64,000 nucleotides of DNA. Source: Vibrio sp. 99-70-13A1. GTDB lineage: Bacteria > Pseudomonadota > Gammaproteobacteria > Enterobacterales > Vibrionaceae. The notes beneath the pieces were generated by a model. It did not search any database, was not told the origin of the DNA, and was given only the letters and a program-made list of their open reading frames with translations. The stretch is from positions 1 to 64,000 of the forward strand of contig NZ_VTXD01000021.1 of NCBI RefSeq assembly GCF_013114625.1, written 5' to 3'. Positions 8,226 through 16,723 of the stretch are shown here, one piece after another (the first letter of the stretch is position 1; every line of letters starts with the position of its first letter). The translations under genes and the position numbers were made by a program.

Positions 8226-8764
8226 TGCAACAATCCCACAATGTCATCATAACCTAGATGATACTCAATGTTAGGCTCAGAGATTATTCCTTTAATCTTT
8301 TCTACCAAACAATCTATTGTGTTTTCATGTTCATTATTTATTTCGATAATGCGTTCCCAACACCTACTTCTAAGTTCATTATATTGATGATGCTCATTTT
8401 GCCTGGTATTTGCATTGGGATATTCAAACGCTCTTAGAAGCCGAATAAGCTCGTCAAATTTATTTTTATCACTTACAGCACCATGTTGAAATATTTCATC
8501 AGGTTTTTTTACGTCGGTAGTTGATTGAAACGCTGTTCCTGCCAGTAATATCGTAATTCTGTCATATAAATAATCAAGTACATCTCCCAGTGCCGTAAAA
8601 GCTGGTTCGAAGTCGATTTTTGCAGAACCTTCATAATCAAAACTACTTTCATATGGCACTATAAGAATTTTAATGCCATCAACTTTGTATCCCAGAACTT
8701 TGGCTACGAACCAATGTCCAACCTCATGCCTAACAACACTTTCCTTAGCTTCTTCAAAAGTCAA
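8177..8764 (-). CDS. HEXXH metallopeptidase-like cassette protein
   Basis: 195 aa with a TTG start (8764) 6 nt after AAGGAG. Residues 13-17 are HEVGH in the context VVRHEVGHWFVAKVLG, the zinc-binding signature of gluzincin/FtsH-like (M41-type) peptidases; LLAGTAFQS around residue 75 resembles the region where M41 proteins carry further active-site residues. No AAA domain and no membrane segment. The last 15-16 residues (ending LALSV) are encoded by attC 13 itself. A soluble zincin is likely; the substrate is unknown. Confidence 0.72.
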   Translation of the reverse strand: MTFEEAKESVVRHEVGHWFVAKVLGYKVDGIKILIVPYESSFDYEGSAKIDFEPAFTALGDVLDYLYDRITILLAGTAFQSTTDVKKPDEIFQHGAVSDKNKFDELIRLLRAFEYPNANTRQNEHHQYNELRSRCWERIIEINNEHENTIDCLVEKIKGIISEPNIEYHLGYDDIVGLLHNKAFKTDSQRLALSV

Positions 8765-8782
8765 ATATTACTCCTTGTTGCA

Positions 8783-8902
8783 TAACGCCCTGCTAAGGGG
8801 TGAGCAACGCAATACCAAAGCCTCCGCACACCACCTTAATCACTTAAACAAACGCATAGTAAAAATGCCACGCGTTGCGAATCCCTCTTAAGCAGTTTGT
8901 TA
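8783..8902 (-). repeat. attC site 14
   Basis: VCR-type attC opening TAACAAACTGCTTAAGAGGG and closing CAGGGCGTTA. Its first bases give the stop codon of the upstream gene. Confidence 0.92.
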
Positions 8903-9640
8903 AGTGCAATTTTCCACCAATTTATCCGCAACTCTCTTTAACGAAATAACCAATTTCTCGAGATCGTAAACTGTTCTTGTGATCCGAGCACCTGCTGAAA
9001 TTTGATTTATTGAATCACCTTGATCTTGAGAAAAAGATGAGATTCCCAGATCAGACAAATCTTTCGATGAAACTTTCCCCAAACGATGCTGAAGTATATT
9101 ACGAATCTGTATATTTTCGTTGATTAGGTGCTCATCAGCTTGTAAACCTGACAAGTCGGCAGCTAATGTACGTTTTATTTGTTTTAATTTCTCTTTTGCT
9201 TGCAGGAAGTCAAAATCTCTAACACAGGAACCAATAATACTATTGTAAAGATCATTATCTTTTAGAGTTAGGTCCAATTTCACCTTAGAGGGTGGAATGG
9301 CATAGCTACCACTATTGAAATAATTTTCCTCAAGTGCTTTTTGATAGAGATCAGCAAGAAAATCAAACCAGTGTTGAATGATTTCAGTTAAATATAACTC
9401 AAGAACAACATTTGGTTTATCATCAACTTTTCTCTGAATATCGATATGTTTAGGCGCATATGAAACGGTTCTTTGAGGATTACTAGGATGACCCACCCCA
9501 AACATGGCTCTGGCATTTAGATTTACCCCAATTTGTTCTGCATGCTTCATCTGCCCAAATCTGATAAGTGTGTGAAACCCCAGAGCTTCTGTTATAGAAG
9601 TTTCAATTTTATCTACAAAGTTCGTTTTGATATTTCTCAT
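8900..9640 (-). CDS. Cassette protein with HEPN-type RX4H motif
   Basis: 246 aa. I chose the second ATG (9640) because AAGGA lies 6 nt before it, whereas the first ATG abuts that sequence. Mostly helical. Near residue 183 the sequence INENIQIRNILQHRLG contains RNILQH, the RX4-6H (often RNxxxH) signature of HEPN RNases and of HEPN-like RiboL-PSP/MAE_28990 proteins. The preceding region (YLTEIIQHWFDFLADLYQKAL) is also typical of large HEPN-like helical proteins. HEPN proteins act as RNases in toxin-antitoxin and defence systems, but no partner gene is in this cassette. Function is inference from one motif. Confidence 0.6.
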   Translation of the reverse strand: MRNIKTNFVDKIETSITEALGFHTLIRFGQMKHAEQIGVNLNARAMFGVGHPSNPQRTVSYAPKHIDIQRKVDDKPNVVLELYLTEIIQHWFDFLADLYQKALEENYFNSGSYAIPPSKVKLDLTLKDNDLYNSIIGSCVRDFDFLQAKEKLKQIKRTLAADLSGLQADEHLINENIQIRNILQHRLGKVSSKDLSDLGISSFSQDQGDSINQISAGARITRTVYDLEKLVISLKRVADKLVENCT

Positions 9641-9667
9641 GCTCATTCCTTGCTAAATAAATGCACT

Positions 9668-9787
9668 TAACGCCTTGCTAAGGTGTGAGCAACGCAATGC
9701 CCAAGCCTCTGCAGACCACCTTAAACACAAAAGCCGACGCATGGTAAAAATGCCACGCGTTGCGAATCACTCTTAAGCAATTTGTTA
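9668..9787 (-). repeat. attC site 15
   Basis: VCR-type attC opening TAACAAATTGCTTAAGAGTG and closing CAAGGCGTTA on the minus strand. Confidence 0.92.
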
Positions 9788-9804
9788 TGTTTGTAGCTGA
9801 AACG

Positions 9805-10086
9805 TCACGATAAAGCTTGAATAACTGAAGCGATAGCCGCCACTGCTGCAAAAAACAACATTCCCAATTGTATATTCATTGAACGTTGTGTCTGTTTTAG
9901 CTTCAAGGATTCTTGTGCTTGGCTCTCTAGTTTGAGTTTTTCATTCTCTTCTTGCTCGATCCAACCTTTCACTAAATACCAGTTTTTAGATCCGGGTCTG
10001 CCATGCTTTTGCTGAAACCATTGAGTTTTAACTTTATCTAAACCGCGATTTTCTAGAGCCATAAAATAAGCGTCGTTACTAGCCAT
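9805..10086 (-). CDS. Small tail-anchored cassette protein, unknown function
   Basis: 93 aa; AAGGA stands 7-8 nt before the ATG. It has a basic N-terminal domain (KVKTQWFQQKHGRPGSKNWYLVKGWIEQEE), a charged helix, and one C-terminal hydrophobic segment (about residues 73-90, LGMLFFAAVAAIASVI), giving a tail-anchored membrane topology. No family recognised with certainty. Confidence 0.62.
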   Translation of the reverse strand: MASNDAYFMALENRGLDKVKTQWFQQKHGRPGSKNWYLVKGWIEQEENEKLKLESQAQESLKLKQTQRSMNIQLGMLFFAAVAAIASVIQALS

Positions 10087-10166
10087 GACATATTCCTTAT
10101 GATGTGTACGACACTTTTATATCAACAATCCAAAATCCGCTAAAGCTATAATTTCCGTAAAAAACA

Positions 10167-10283
10167 TAACGCCTTGTTAAGTAGCAGCTAACTACCACTA
10201 TAACCAAACAAAGCCACCATAATCACTGTACTCAACCAAAACAAAATCGCCAAGCGTTAGCTGTCTGCTTGAACAATTTGTTA
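10167..10283 (-). repeat. attC site 16
   Basis: VCR-type attC opening TAACAAATTGTTCAAGCAGA and closing CAAGGCGTTA, with inner boxes CTAACGCTTGGC and GTTAGCTGC. Confidence 0.9.
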
Positions 10284-10289
10284 TGTTTT

Positions 10290-10853
10290 TTACGACCAAC
10301 TTTTGTTGTCTGATGATACGAAGCTATTAAATAGTATTTCGTATTTCCAACCATCACCAGCAACTACAGTGCAATCTGAAGAATGGACACGAGCATGAAG
10401 TACCGCAATAGGGTCTTCAATTTTAGGAAGGGTCAGGTGACTGTGAATCCGCACCCTTGCCCCAGCCAATTCAGGATAGTCCTCATAATATTCCGACTCC
10501 ATGAACGACGCTGCTCTACGCATTTCTGATAAATCACCGTTACCCGAAAACTTTAGCAAGTCAAACCAATAGGGAATAACCATCAGCAAAGCTAATAATT
10601 CTGACAGGTTATTTGCGACTTTGCCCGCTTGTCCTTCAGAGGAAACAAATAGTATCGGTCGTTTTTCTAGATCTAAATTTCCATATGCGAGAAAAACACC
10701 ACCTGCTCCTTCGCCAGCCAAAGCAGTGAAAGGTAAATTAGGATCTAGTTTTATCCAAGAAAAGTCGTCATTAGCTTGACCCAATTCAAAGTCAAATGAC
10801 TCACCTAAATCATCAGCTATATCCGCTGACTGAAGCTCCGAATATTTAATCAT
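10290..10853 (-). CDS. SUKH-like cassette protein
   Basis: 187 aa. The middle part (FTALAGEGAGGVFLAYG, then RPILFVSSEGQAGKVANNLSELLALL) looks like the SUKH/SMI1 core, where a strand carrying GxGxG-like turns is followed by a helix containing the LxELL motif. It lacks a signal peptide or membrane segment. A GGAG lies 12 nt upstream of the ATG. It stops 7 bp from attC 16. If SUKH is right it would be a second orphan immunity-type protein in the array; confidence in the family is moderate. Confidence 0.6.
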   Translation of the reverse strand: MIKYSELQSADIADDLGESFDFELGQANDDFSWIKLDPNLPFTALAGEGAGGVFLAYGNLDLEKRPILFVSSEGQAGKVANNLSELLALLMVIPYWFDLLKFSGNGDLSEMRRAASFMESEYYEDYPELAGARVRIHSHLTLPKIEDPIAVLHARVHSSDCTVVAGDGWKYEILFNSFVSSDNKSWS

Positions 10854-10876
10854 CGGTTAAACTATCTCCAAAAACA

Positions 10877-10967
10877 TAACGCCGCATTAAGGTGTGAGCA
10901 GCGCTTGGCTATACTTGAGCGAAGCGAAACTGCCAAGCGTTGCGAATCACTCTTAAATGCTTTGTTA
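10877..10967 (-). repeat. attC site 17 (short, 91 bp)
   Basis: Same short subtype as site 12, with the TTGGCTATACTTGAGCGAAG centre. The outer boxes are TAACAAAGCATTTAAGAGTG and GCGGCGTTA. Its first bases supply the TAA stop of the GNAT gene. Confidence 0.9.
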
Positions 10968-11450
10968 GCCGTACATTGCCCAACGGAAGTACGGACGCTG
11001 ACCATCCATACGCTCGACTTCTGCACCTAACTTTTTGTAGAACTCGTGTGCTCTGGTGTTATAAGGGCTAGCAGTCCATGAAATATGAGAAGTTAACGAC
11101 TCTTCAGCAATCATTTTCAAAGCATGCATAAGTTCAGCACCGTACCCCTTTGATCGACTCTTACCAACAACTAGAAGGTCATCAAGCCAAATAGACGGCT
11201 CACCACGAAAGGAGGAATAACGATAATGAAATAAGGCGAACCCCTGAGCTTCGCCATCGACCTCCAATAACAAAGCGTGAGCAAACGGATAATCACCAAA
11301 TAAGGTTCGTTCAATCTTCTGTTTAGTCGTAGAGATTTCGCCGTCGAACCCTTTCATACTTCGGTCAAACTCTGCTTTGTATCCAATAAGTTCTAACAAC
11401 TTACCGGAGTCTTGCTTGCTCGCTTTCCTTACGTTCACTTTGTTCTCCAT
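10965..11450 (-). CDS. GNAT family N-acetyltransferase
   Basis: 161 aa. N terminus NVRKASKQDSGKLLELI, then IWLDDLLVVGKSRSKGYGAELMHAL, which holds the acetyl-CoA-binding RxKGYG loop (about residues 98-106), and NTRAHEFYKKLGAE, the standard GNAT beta6/alpha4 signature. The middle HALLLEVDGEAQGFALFHYRYSSF is close to diamine (SpeG/SAT-like) and related small-molecule acetyltransferases; the substrate cannot be fixed. The TAA stop comes from attC 17. No clear Shine-Dalgarno precedes the ATG. Confidence 0.85.
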   Translation of the reverse strand: MENKVNVRKASKQDSGKLLELIGYKAEFDRSMKGFDGEISTTKQKIERTLFGDYPFAHALLLEVDGEAQGFALFHYRYSSFRGEPSIWLDDLLVVGKSRSKGYGAELMHALKMIAEESLTSHISWTASPYNTRAHEFYKKLGAEVERMDGQRPYFRWAMYG

Positions 11451-11473
11451 AACTAAAATTTGTGCCTGTCGGC

Positions 11474-11595
11474 TAACGCCGCATTAAGGTGTGAGCAACG
11501 CCTGCCACCTATCCTAAACCATTGCACCGTAAACACCAAAACTGACTTGAACTGAAAATGCCGAGCGTTGGGAATCCGTCTTAAACGCTTTGTTA
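11474..11595 (-). repeat. attC site 18 (right-most intact site)
   Basis: VCR-type attC opening TAACAAAGCGTTTAAGACGG and closing GCGGCGTTA. It is the last full attC of the array on the integrase-proximal side. Confidence 0.92.
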
Positions 11596-11961
11596 GTTTG
11601 CTTACATGATGCAGCCAAAGTTTAGTGCCAAGGTGCTGAATTGGTTACAAAACTACTGGCTTTAAACACCAATGTAAAACTGAAAACTACGGAACTCAAA
11701 CCTAGCCAACAAAGCACACTTGGCTAAGAAGCGACATGCGATAAACAACCACAGTTTGAAACGTTTTAGCTGACAAAGGATTCATTCGACCAACATGACA
11801 GCCAAGTGCGACAAAGCCACTATTTTACGGATAAACCACCAAGAAAAAGAAGCCGCGCGCGATGAGATTTGGTTGCACAACTTTCGGAAAACGAGCAGGT
11901 GTAAAGCAAAGAAACCAGACTTGGCTCTTTGACTATAAACGCTTTTTTATTTTTGCAAACT
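11596..11961. other. ORF-less cassette, family 2 (copy 4), first cassette of the array
   Basis: Carries GATGCAGCCAAAGTTTAGTG and the other family 2 blocks. It ends on the right at GCAAACTAACG, the same junction that the other family 2 cassettes form with their flanking attC. No frame above 60 codons. Confidence 0.6.
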
Positions 11962-11990
11962 AACGCTTATTAGACGACAAATTGTCGTCT
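11961..11990 (-). other. Array end; possible attI-like junction
   Basis: The GTTA cassette junction is at 11961-11964, but the sequence to its right is not an attC. It carries a near-perfect palindrome (AGACGACAA A TTGTCGTCT, 11972-11990) directly beside the junction. By array orientation this is where attI should lie. I cannot confirm attI identity from memory, so this is inference. Confidence 0.4.
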
Positions 11991-12211
11991 TTCATCTTTC
12001 GACAATGCCATCACTTTTATATTAACTCAAATTATAATCAATAAGTTATGACACATGATGGGAAGTTAGGCTGCAAGATGTCGCCTAATGACAAGAATGA
12101 ACAGTTATCAACTCAATCGAATAAGTTTTAGTAGGGTAAACGCACTCCCTCTCAATTGTGTAGAGTATTTAATTTAAATGTTTTTGGGGCAGAAGTGATT
12201 TACGAAGCTAC

Positions 12212-12400
12212 CTGTTTCGCAATTATGCAAGACCCTCTTGCATAATTGGTTACTAGAGTTTGTCCAACAACCTGTTGGACAATTGGGAAACAGCTTGTTT
12301 CACAAATAAATCTCATGATGGTTTCTTGCGCTCTAAACACGTCTTGGGGCAACAGCTTGTCAGAATAGTATCTAATTGAAACCCTAATAAATAGGGTTCC
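12212..12400. repeat. Cluster of related short hairpins
   Basis: Four perfect or near-perfect hairpins. H1: AATTATGCAAGA/TCTTGCATAATT with a 3-nt loop (12221-12247). H2: TTGTCCAACA/TGTTGGACAA with a 3-nt loop (12260-12282). H3: GAAACA/TGTTTC with a 3-nt loop (12287-12301). H4: AACCCTA/TAGGGTT (12380-12398). An outer stem, CTGTTTCGCAATT (12212-12224) with AATTGGGAAACAG (12281-12293, one mismatch), encloses H1 and H2. The arms look like variants of one another. H4 sits just downstream of the recombinase pseudogene stop. The 68-codon frame that crosses this region is not credible as a gene. Confidence 0.7.
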
Positions 12401-12406
12401 TTTCAA

Positions 12407-13003
12407 CTAACAATCAGTGCCTTCTGAAAGCAATAATGCATCTTCTAATTCAACACCAATATAGCGAATCGTGTTATCTACCTTTGTATATCCCAGTAAA
12501 AGCTGTACCGCTCGAATATTTTTCGTTTTTGCATAGACCAATGTAGCTTTGGTTCGCCTCATTGAGTGAGTGCCATACAGGTTAGAATCCAACCCAAGAT
12601 CTGACGCCCACTTTCTGACTAGGTATCTATAGTAAGAATAGCTAATTGGTTGCTGCTTTCGTCTTTGGCTTGGAAAAAGAAAATCGCTGGCGTCTAGCGA
12701 AGAAATCAAAATCCATTTCATTAGACTTCGTTGAGTTCTTGTCGTTATTTCAAATTGAACTTCAATGTCTGTTTTTCGCTGAATATGCTTAACACGACTA
12801 AATATCCTATCTTGCGAAGATACATCGCAAACTTAGAGCGAGAGCAAGTCACTCGCTCTAAGTTTGCTATCAATAGCTAAGTTAAGTAGCGCAAGCTGCA
12901 TCAAACTATTTTCAATCTCTAGTCTGGTTCCGATCTACCATATTTCCTCAAGCCGAAAAGGCTTTTTGACACCACTTCGTTTCGTTTTGCTTAATACCAC
13001 CAT
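12407..13003 (-). pseudogene. Small tyrosine recombinase, two in-frame stops
   Basis: A 199-codon frame begins with ATG at 13003 after AAGGAGG. It can be read with no frameshift as the short (about 200 aa) tyrosine recombinases that lack the N-terminal SAM-like domain. Recognisable parts: LALLNLAIDSKLR (first catalytic Arg region), VQFEITTRTQRSL, FLFPSQR, GTHSMRRTKATLVY (HxxR), NIRAVQLLLGYTKVDNTIRYIG (LLGH-equivalent and the catalytic Tyr). TAG replaces codon 23 (12935-12937) and TAA replaces codon 57 (12833-12835). The remaining 104-codon ORF (12407-12721) keeps only the C-terminal catalytic part. It is not an IntI-type integrase. Confidence 0.88.
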
Positions 13004-13455
13004 GATGACCTCCTTCTTATTTGGTCATCACGATTGTAGTTGTAAGAAAGTAAACATAAATCGTAGAGAGTCATTACGTAATTTAGCAAAATACGAATGA
13101 CTTTCAGTATGGAAAACTTATTTACCCCAGTGTCTAAAATTTAATATGTAGATCCATCAGACCTCATTCAATATGACGTTCTTAACTTAGTTTCAAATTC
13201 TGTGATAAGCCTCAGTAGGAATTGGGCAGCTAGGGAGCTTTGGTAAAAACGTTTAGGTTCAATCTTGAAATTTGGACAGCAAAAACGAGTCTGTAGCAAT
13301 AAAGCTCCTCATCATAAAATTCGTTAACCCAAATAAGTTTATATCTACATGAACTAAAACAAGAAAAAAGATTTTTTTTGTTCTATCTTTAAATTGAACA
13401 CCTTGTACATACTTAGAATGAACGCTTTACTCAAATACAACGTTTGGCAGGGAAA
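13004..13455. other. AT-rich intergenic region
   Basis: No frame, attC or clear terminator is seen. It separates the dead recombinase from the EAL-domain gene and probably holds the latter's promoter, with T-rich and A-rich runs at about 13340-13400. Confidence 0.4.
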
Positions 13456-15891
13456 ATGAAAGCAGTCAAAAAAGATCTCATGGGCAATTTCAAATATTCG
13501 GAAATGCCTTTTTCATGGAACACAAACACCGACCAATTTCAAATTGATTTAGCGGAATTGACTGATAGCATTAATTCTAAGGTCGCTATCAATAGTATTG
13601 ATGACTTTTGGAAGCTTTTTTCTAAAAGAGATCAAAAGCTCGTCATGGAACATTTTCGGCGAGCTGCAGAAGGTGATACGCCCGAACCAATCAAGGCATG
13701 TATTGCTACACACAATAACAGTATTGTTTTATGTCTCGTTTCAGCTAAAAGAATAACTGGGCACCTTATTTTGGGTGTTGTTATTCCTCTTTTTATTATA
13801 CCGATCTCGGAAGACATTTCTTCGTTTTTCTACCAAATTTTTGAAAACAAAAGCCACGGTATAGTCATCACCGACGAACAGACACGAATTATCGCGTGCA
13901 ATACCTACTTTGAGAACTCGTCCGGGTACAAAATAGATGAGTTGTTAGGACAAAAAACGTCCACATTCAATGCGAGGAAACATGGCGATGTTTTCTTTAA
14001 AGAGATGTGGAATAAACTTACCAAAGACGGTTATTGGAATGGTCTCATTCTTAGCAAAGGTAAAACGGGGACAGTAAAACCGCAAGAGCTGAAAATTCAA
14101 CGTTTAGAGTCTATCAGAGGTGGTTTTTATTACCTTGGAATAACTCAGGACTTATCAAACAAGTTGTATCGAGTAGCGGGTATAGAACATGGTGGTATAG
14201 AGCTATTAACACAGTTACCTGGTGAAGATGAGTTTTTCTTAAAAGTGAAAGATACAGCAATCGCTCTAAATGATAATCAAGGTCTAGTGGTGATTTCATT
14301 TATTCCTTGTTTTGATAAAGAGTTCGAATTCGAGAGTAAAAAGCAACTTGCAAGTGCTTTGGCCTACTATGAAAAAGATTGTTCCGCAGGCTTTATTAAA
14401 AAAAACGTGTTTTCAATCGCCATTGTATACGAACGCAACCAAGACAAACCCCATTCGCTCTCCATATTTGATGCCATAAAAGTACGTTTTAAGACTCTTA
14501 GGCAACGAGTTGACCCTGCGATATACACAGCTATCACCGAGTGTACCATTGGTTGCTCTGTACTTGGGTTAGATGCAAACAATGAAACCAAACTTCTTTC
14601 ACACTCACTACAAGCAATGTATGAAAAGCATACTTCAGGAAGCAGAAATATCTGTTTTTTCAACAGCGCCTTACATGAAAAAATCAAACGCCGTGAAATC
14701 CTAGAAGATATTGTTAATCAGTCAGTCTTGAACAAGGAGATGGAGGTTTTCTTCCAGCCCATTGTCAATACATCAAACTGGAAGGTAACCAAGTTAGAAG
14801 CTTTGTGTAGATTTCGGGATTGCAACGGTAATTTGTTAAACACCCAAGAGATGATAAAAGTCGCTGAGGACATGAAGTTAGTTTCTGATTTGGATTTAGC
14901 TATCGCAGATATGGCTATAAGCTCCCGTAATGAGCTCGTTGAGCTTTATGGTACAGATGTAGAGTTGACTATCAACATTTCACTAAACTCAGACAAGCCA
15001 ATGAAAGCGCTTTTCCGTGATTTATTTAATCTATTTAAAAAGCATATCCAACACCTGCCTTATATCACCGTTGAGTTAACTGAATCTGCGTATTTTGACA
15101 GCGAGCAGAAGGACTGCAACTTACTGTTTGATTTGAGAAAAAAGGGACTAAAAGTTGCCATTGATGACTTTGGTACCGGATATTCTTCTTTTTCCTACTT
15201 AAGGGGGGGTAACTTTGACTTACTTAAAATTGACAAAGAGTTTGTGTCAGACCTTACCGTTGGCTCTCATAATTATTACATCGTAAGAATGATCACACAG
15301 CTTGCTCATACATTGAACGTGGAAGTGGTTGCAGAAGGCGTTGAAACGCTTCAAGAGGTTAAGATTCTTAACAATCTGAAAGTAAACTATATGCAGGGTT
15401 ACTACTTTGAACGACCTCAACCTATCAATAAGCTTTCGTGTAAAACCGTGAATGTCGATGGTATTAACGCTCTCGAAGAGCCCAATACCGAGGAGGCAGA
15501 GCTGATGTCTTACCCACCAATATTAACTCCCCAGCATACTCTGCGTGAAATTAAGGAGCTCTTAGACACAACTCAGTTCACTGCATTTCCAGTCGTTATA
15601 GACAGGAGGTGTGTAGGAGTGATTACTAAAGAGCAGTTTAACTTGCATGCAACTCCGGCAATGGGAACAGACAGAGAAACGACGCATGAGTATCAATCTA
15701 TGTTTAAAGTGGCTAGTGCGATGATGAACTCAACAATCACAAGAGTGCACGAAACCATCCATGGCGAGGAGATACATGAAAAGATACGCAATAAAAATCC
15801 GTTCCCATGGGTAGTGATTAACGACTCAGACGAATACGTCGCTATTATTGATATTTATAACATCGTTCATTTTCTGAATGCCAATCAGTAA
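13456..15891 (+). CDS. PAS - degenerate GGDEF - EAL cyclic-di-GMP phosphodiesterase with C-terminal extension
   Basis: 811 aa. The ATG at 13456 follows AGGG by 5 nt; an in-frame TTG four codons earlier is less likely. Domains: an N-terminal region (1-130), a PAS domain (about 130-235, GIVITDEQTRIIACN...YKIDELLG), a GGDEF-like region without the signature (about 240-410, starting LTQLPGEDEF), an EAL domain (about 420-665) and a CBS-like tail (about 690-811). The EAL part keeps KLEAL, ELTES, DDFGTGYSS, LKIDKEF and EGVET, so it should hydrolyse c-di-GMP to pGpG. No membrane segment, so it is probably cytoplasmic. It is monocistronic and lies next to the integron end. Confidence 0.85.
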   Translation: MKAVKKDLMGNFKYSEMPFSWNTNTDQFQIDLAELTDSINSKVAINSIDDFWKLFSKRDQKLVMEHFRRAAEGDTPEPIKACIATHNNSIVLCLVSAKRITGHLILGVVIPLFIIPISEDISSFFYQIFENKSHGIVITDEQTRIIACNTYFENSSGYKIDELLGQKTSTFNARKHGDVFFKEMWNKLTKDGYWNGLILSKGKTGTVKPQELKIQRLESIRGGFYYLGITQDLSNKLYRVAGIEHGGIELLTQLPGEDEFFLKVKDTAIALNDNQGLVVISFIPCFDKEFEFESKKQLASALAYYEKDCSAGFIKKNVFSIAIVYERNQDKPHSLSIFDAIKVRFKTLRQRVDPAIYTAITECTIGCSVLGLDANNETKLLSHSLQAMYEKHTSGSRNICFFNSALHEKIKRREILEDIVNQSVLNKEMEVFFQPIVNTSNWKVTKLEALCRFRDCNGNLLNTQEMIKVAEDMKLVSDLDLAIADMAISSRNELVELYGTDVELTINISLNSDKPMKALFRDLFNLFKKHIQHLPYITVELTESAYFDSEQKDCNLLFDLRKKGLKVAIDDFGTGYSSFSYLRGGNFDLLKIDKEFVSDLTVGSHNYYIVRMITQLAHTLNVEVVAEGVETLQEVKILNNLKVNYMQGYYFERPQPINKLSCKTVNVDGINALEEPNTEEAELMSYPPILTPQHTLREIKELLDTTQFTAFPVVIDRRCVGVITKEQFNLHATPAMGTDRETTHEYQSMFKVASAMMNSTITRVHETIHGEEIHEKIRNKNPFPWVVINDSDEYVAIIDIYNIVHFLNANQ

Positions 15892-16723
15892 TACTCAATC
15901 TTGGTATGCTTCTTTATTTAACTCAGTAACCAATCCTGAAGCTATGAGAATGGGCTGACTAGACTTTTTCCGACAGAGGCGATGACGTTAACTCGGTTTC
16001 CAAAATAGCTCAGATCACTCATAATAAGCCCGCGCCTCTCTTCAACAGGACATTTTAAAATGGGGTTAACAGTCTAGGGGCATCTTCCGCCCTTATGTTT
16101 AAAAACTCATGTCCTGACGTAAATGATGAACTTGATACTCCTATTTTCTACAGTCATATACGGCAATTTAATGTGCTACTGACCGCATAAATCCCCCGTG
16201 GAGCTATCGTTAATTTCTCTACACCTTTCACAAACATCTCTTGTCGTCATTAATATTTTACAGATAGAAAGATTGATATCCATTGCCTCGATAATGTAAA
16301 CACAAATAAATCATTATTTGTTGAAAACCCATCCACTCCGTTTTATCACCTACATGCGCATTGGATCGCCATCAATATGTTTGACACATTAGTAGAGTTT
16401 GGGCCGATTGTTAGATATTAACTTAACAAACTGGAACCTGCTGACTTGGTTTAGGGCAAATTAAAGTCTGGTTAAGACTTCAAGTTTGCACTTTAGATAA
16501 ATACGTTCTAAAACTCATCTAATCTCAACATTCAAAGCAGATATATCAGACAATTTGTTATGAAGAATACCTTTAGCAGCCATAAAGCCGAAAGTGTAAG
16601 GATTCACTGCCCGCCCTTCCCGATCGTTTACACAAAGCATAAGGGACCAGTTAAATAGGCTAGTGAGCATTACCCTGATAGATGACATGGGACAGTGCTC
16701 CTACATACTCAATCTGTAACGAT
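15892..16723. other. Long intergenic region, no gene seen
   Basis: About 830 bp with no ORF of 60 codons or more on either strand and no clear tRNA or terminator shape. It lies between convergent genes. A dozen bases near 16550 (ACAATTTGTTATG) match an attC end, but without any second half. Confidence 0.5.

Noticed and set aside
8002-8250. 83-codon N-terminal extension of the antitoxin
   Set aside because: It is a translation of attC 13 (DUF3265-like), and a good ribosome site and promoter exist for the inner start.
12065-12089. GTTAGGC...GCCTAAT inverted pair resembling integron core sites
   Set aside because: The order of the boxes is the reverse of an attC and the inner boxes are missing; a plain hairpin is simpler.
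12200-12406. 68-codon minus-strand frame after the recombinase
   Set aside because: It runs straight through four hairpins, begins directly at the recombinase stop and has no similarity to anything recognisable.
16545-16562. ACAATTTGTTATG resembling an attC end
   Set aside because: Only about 13 bp match and no other attC box nearby; expected by chance in AT-rich DNA.
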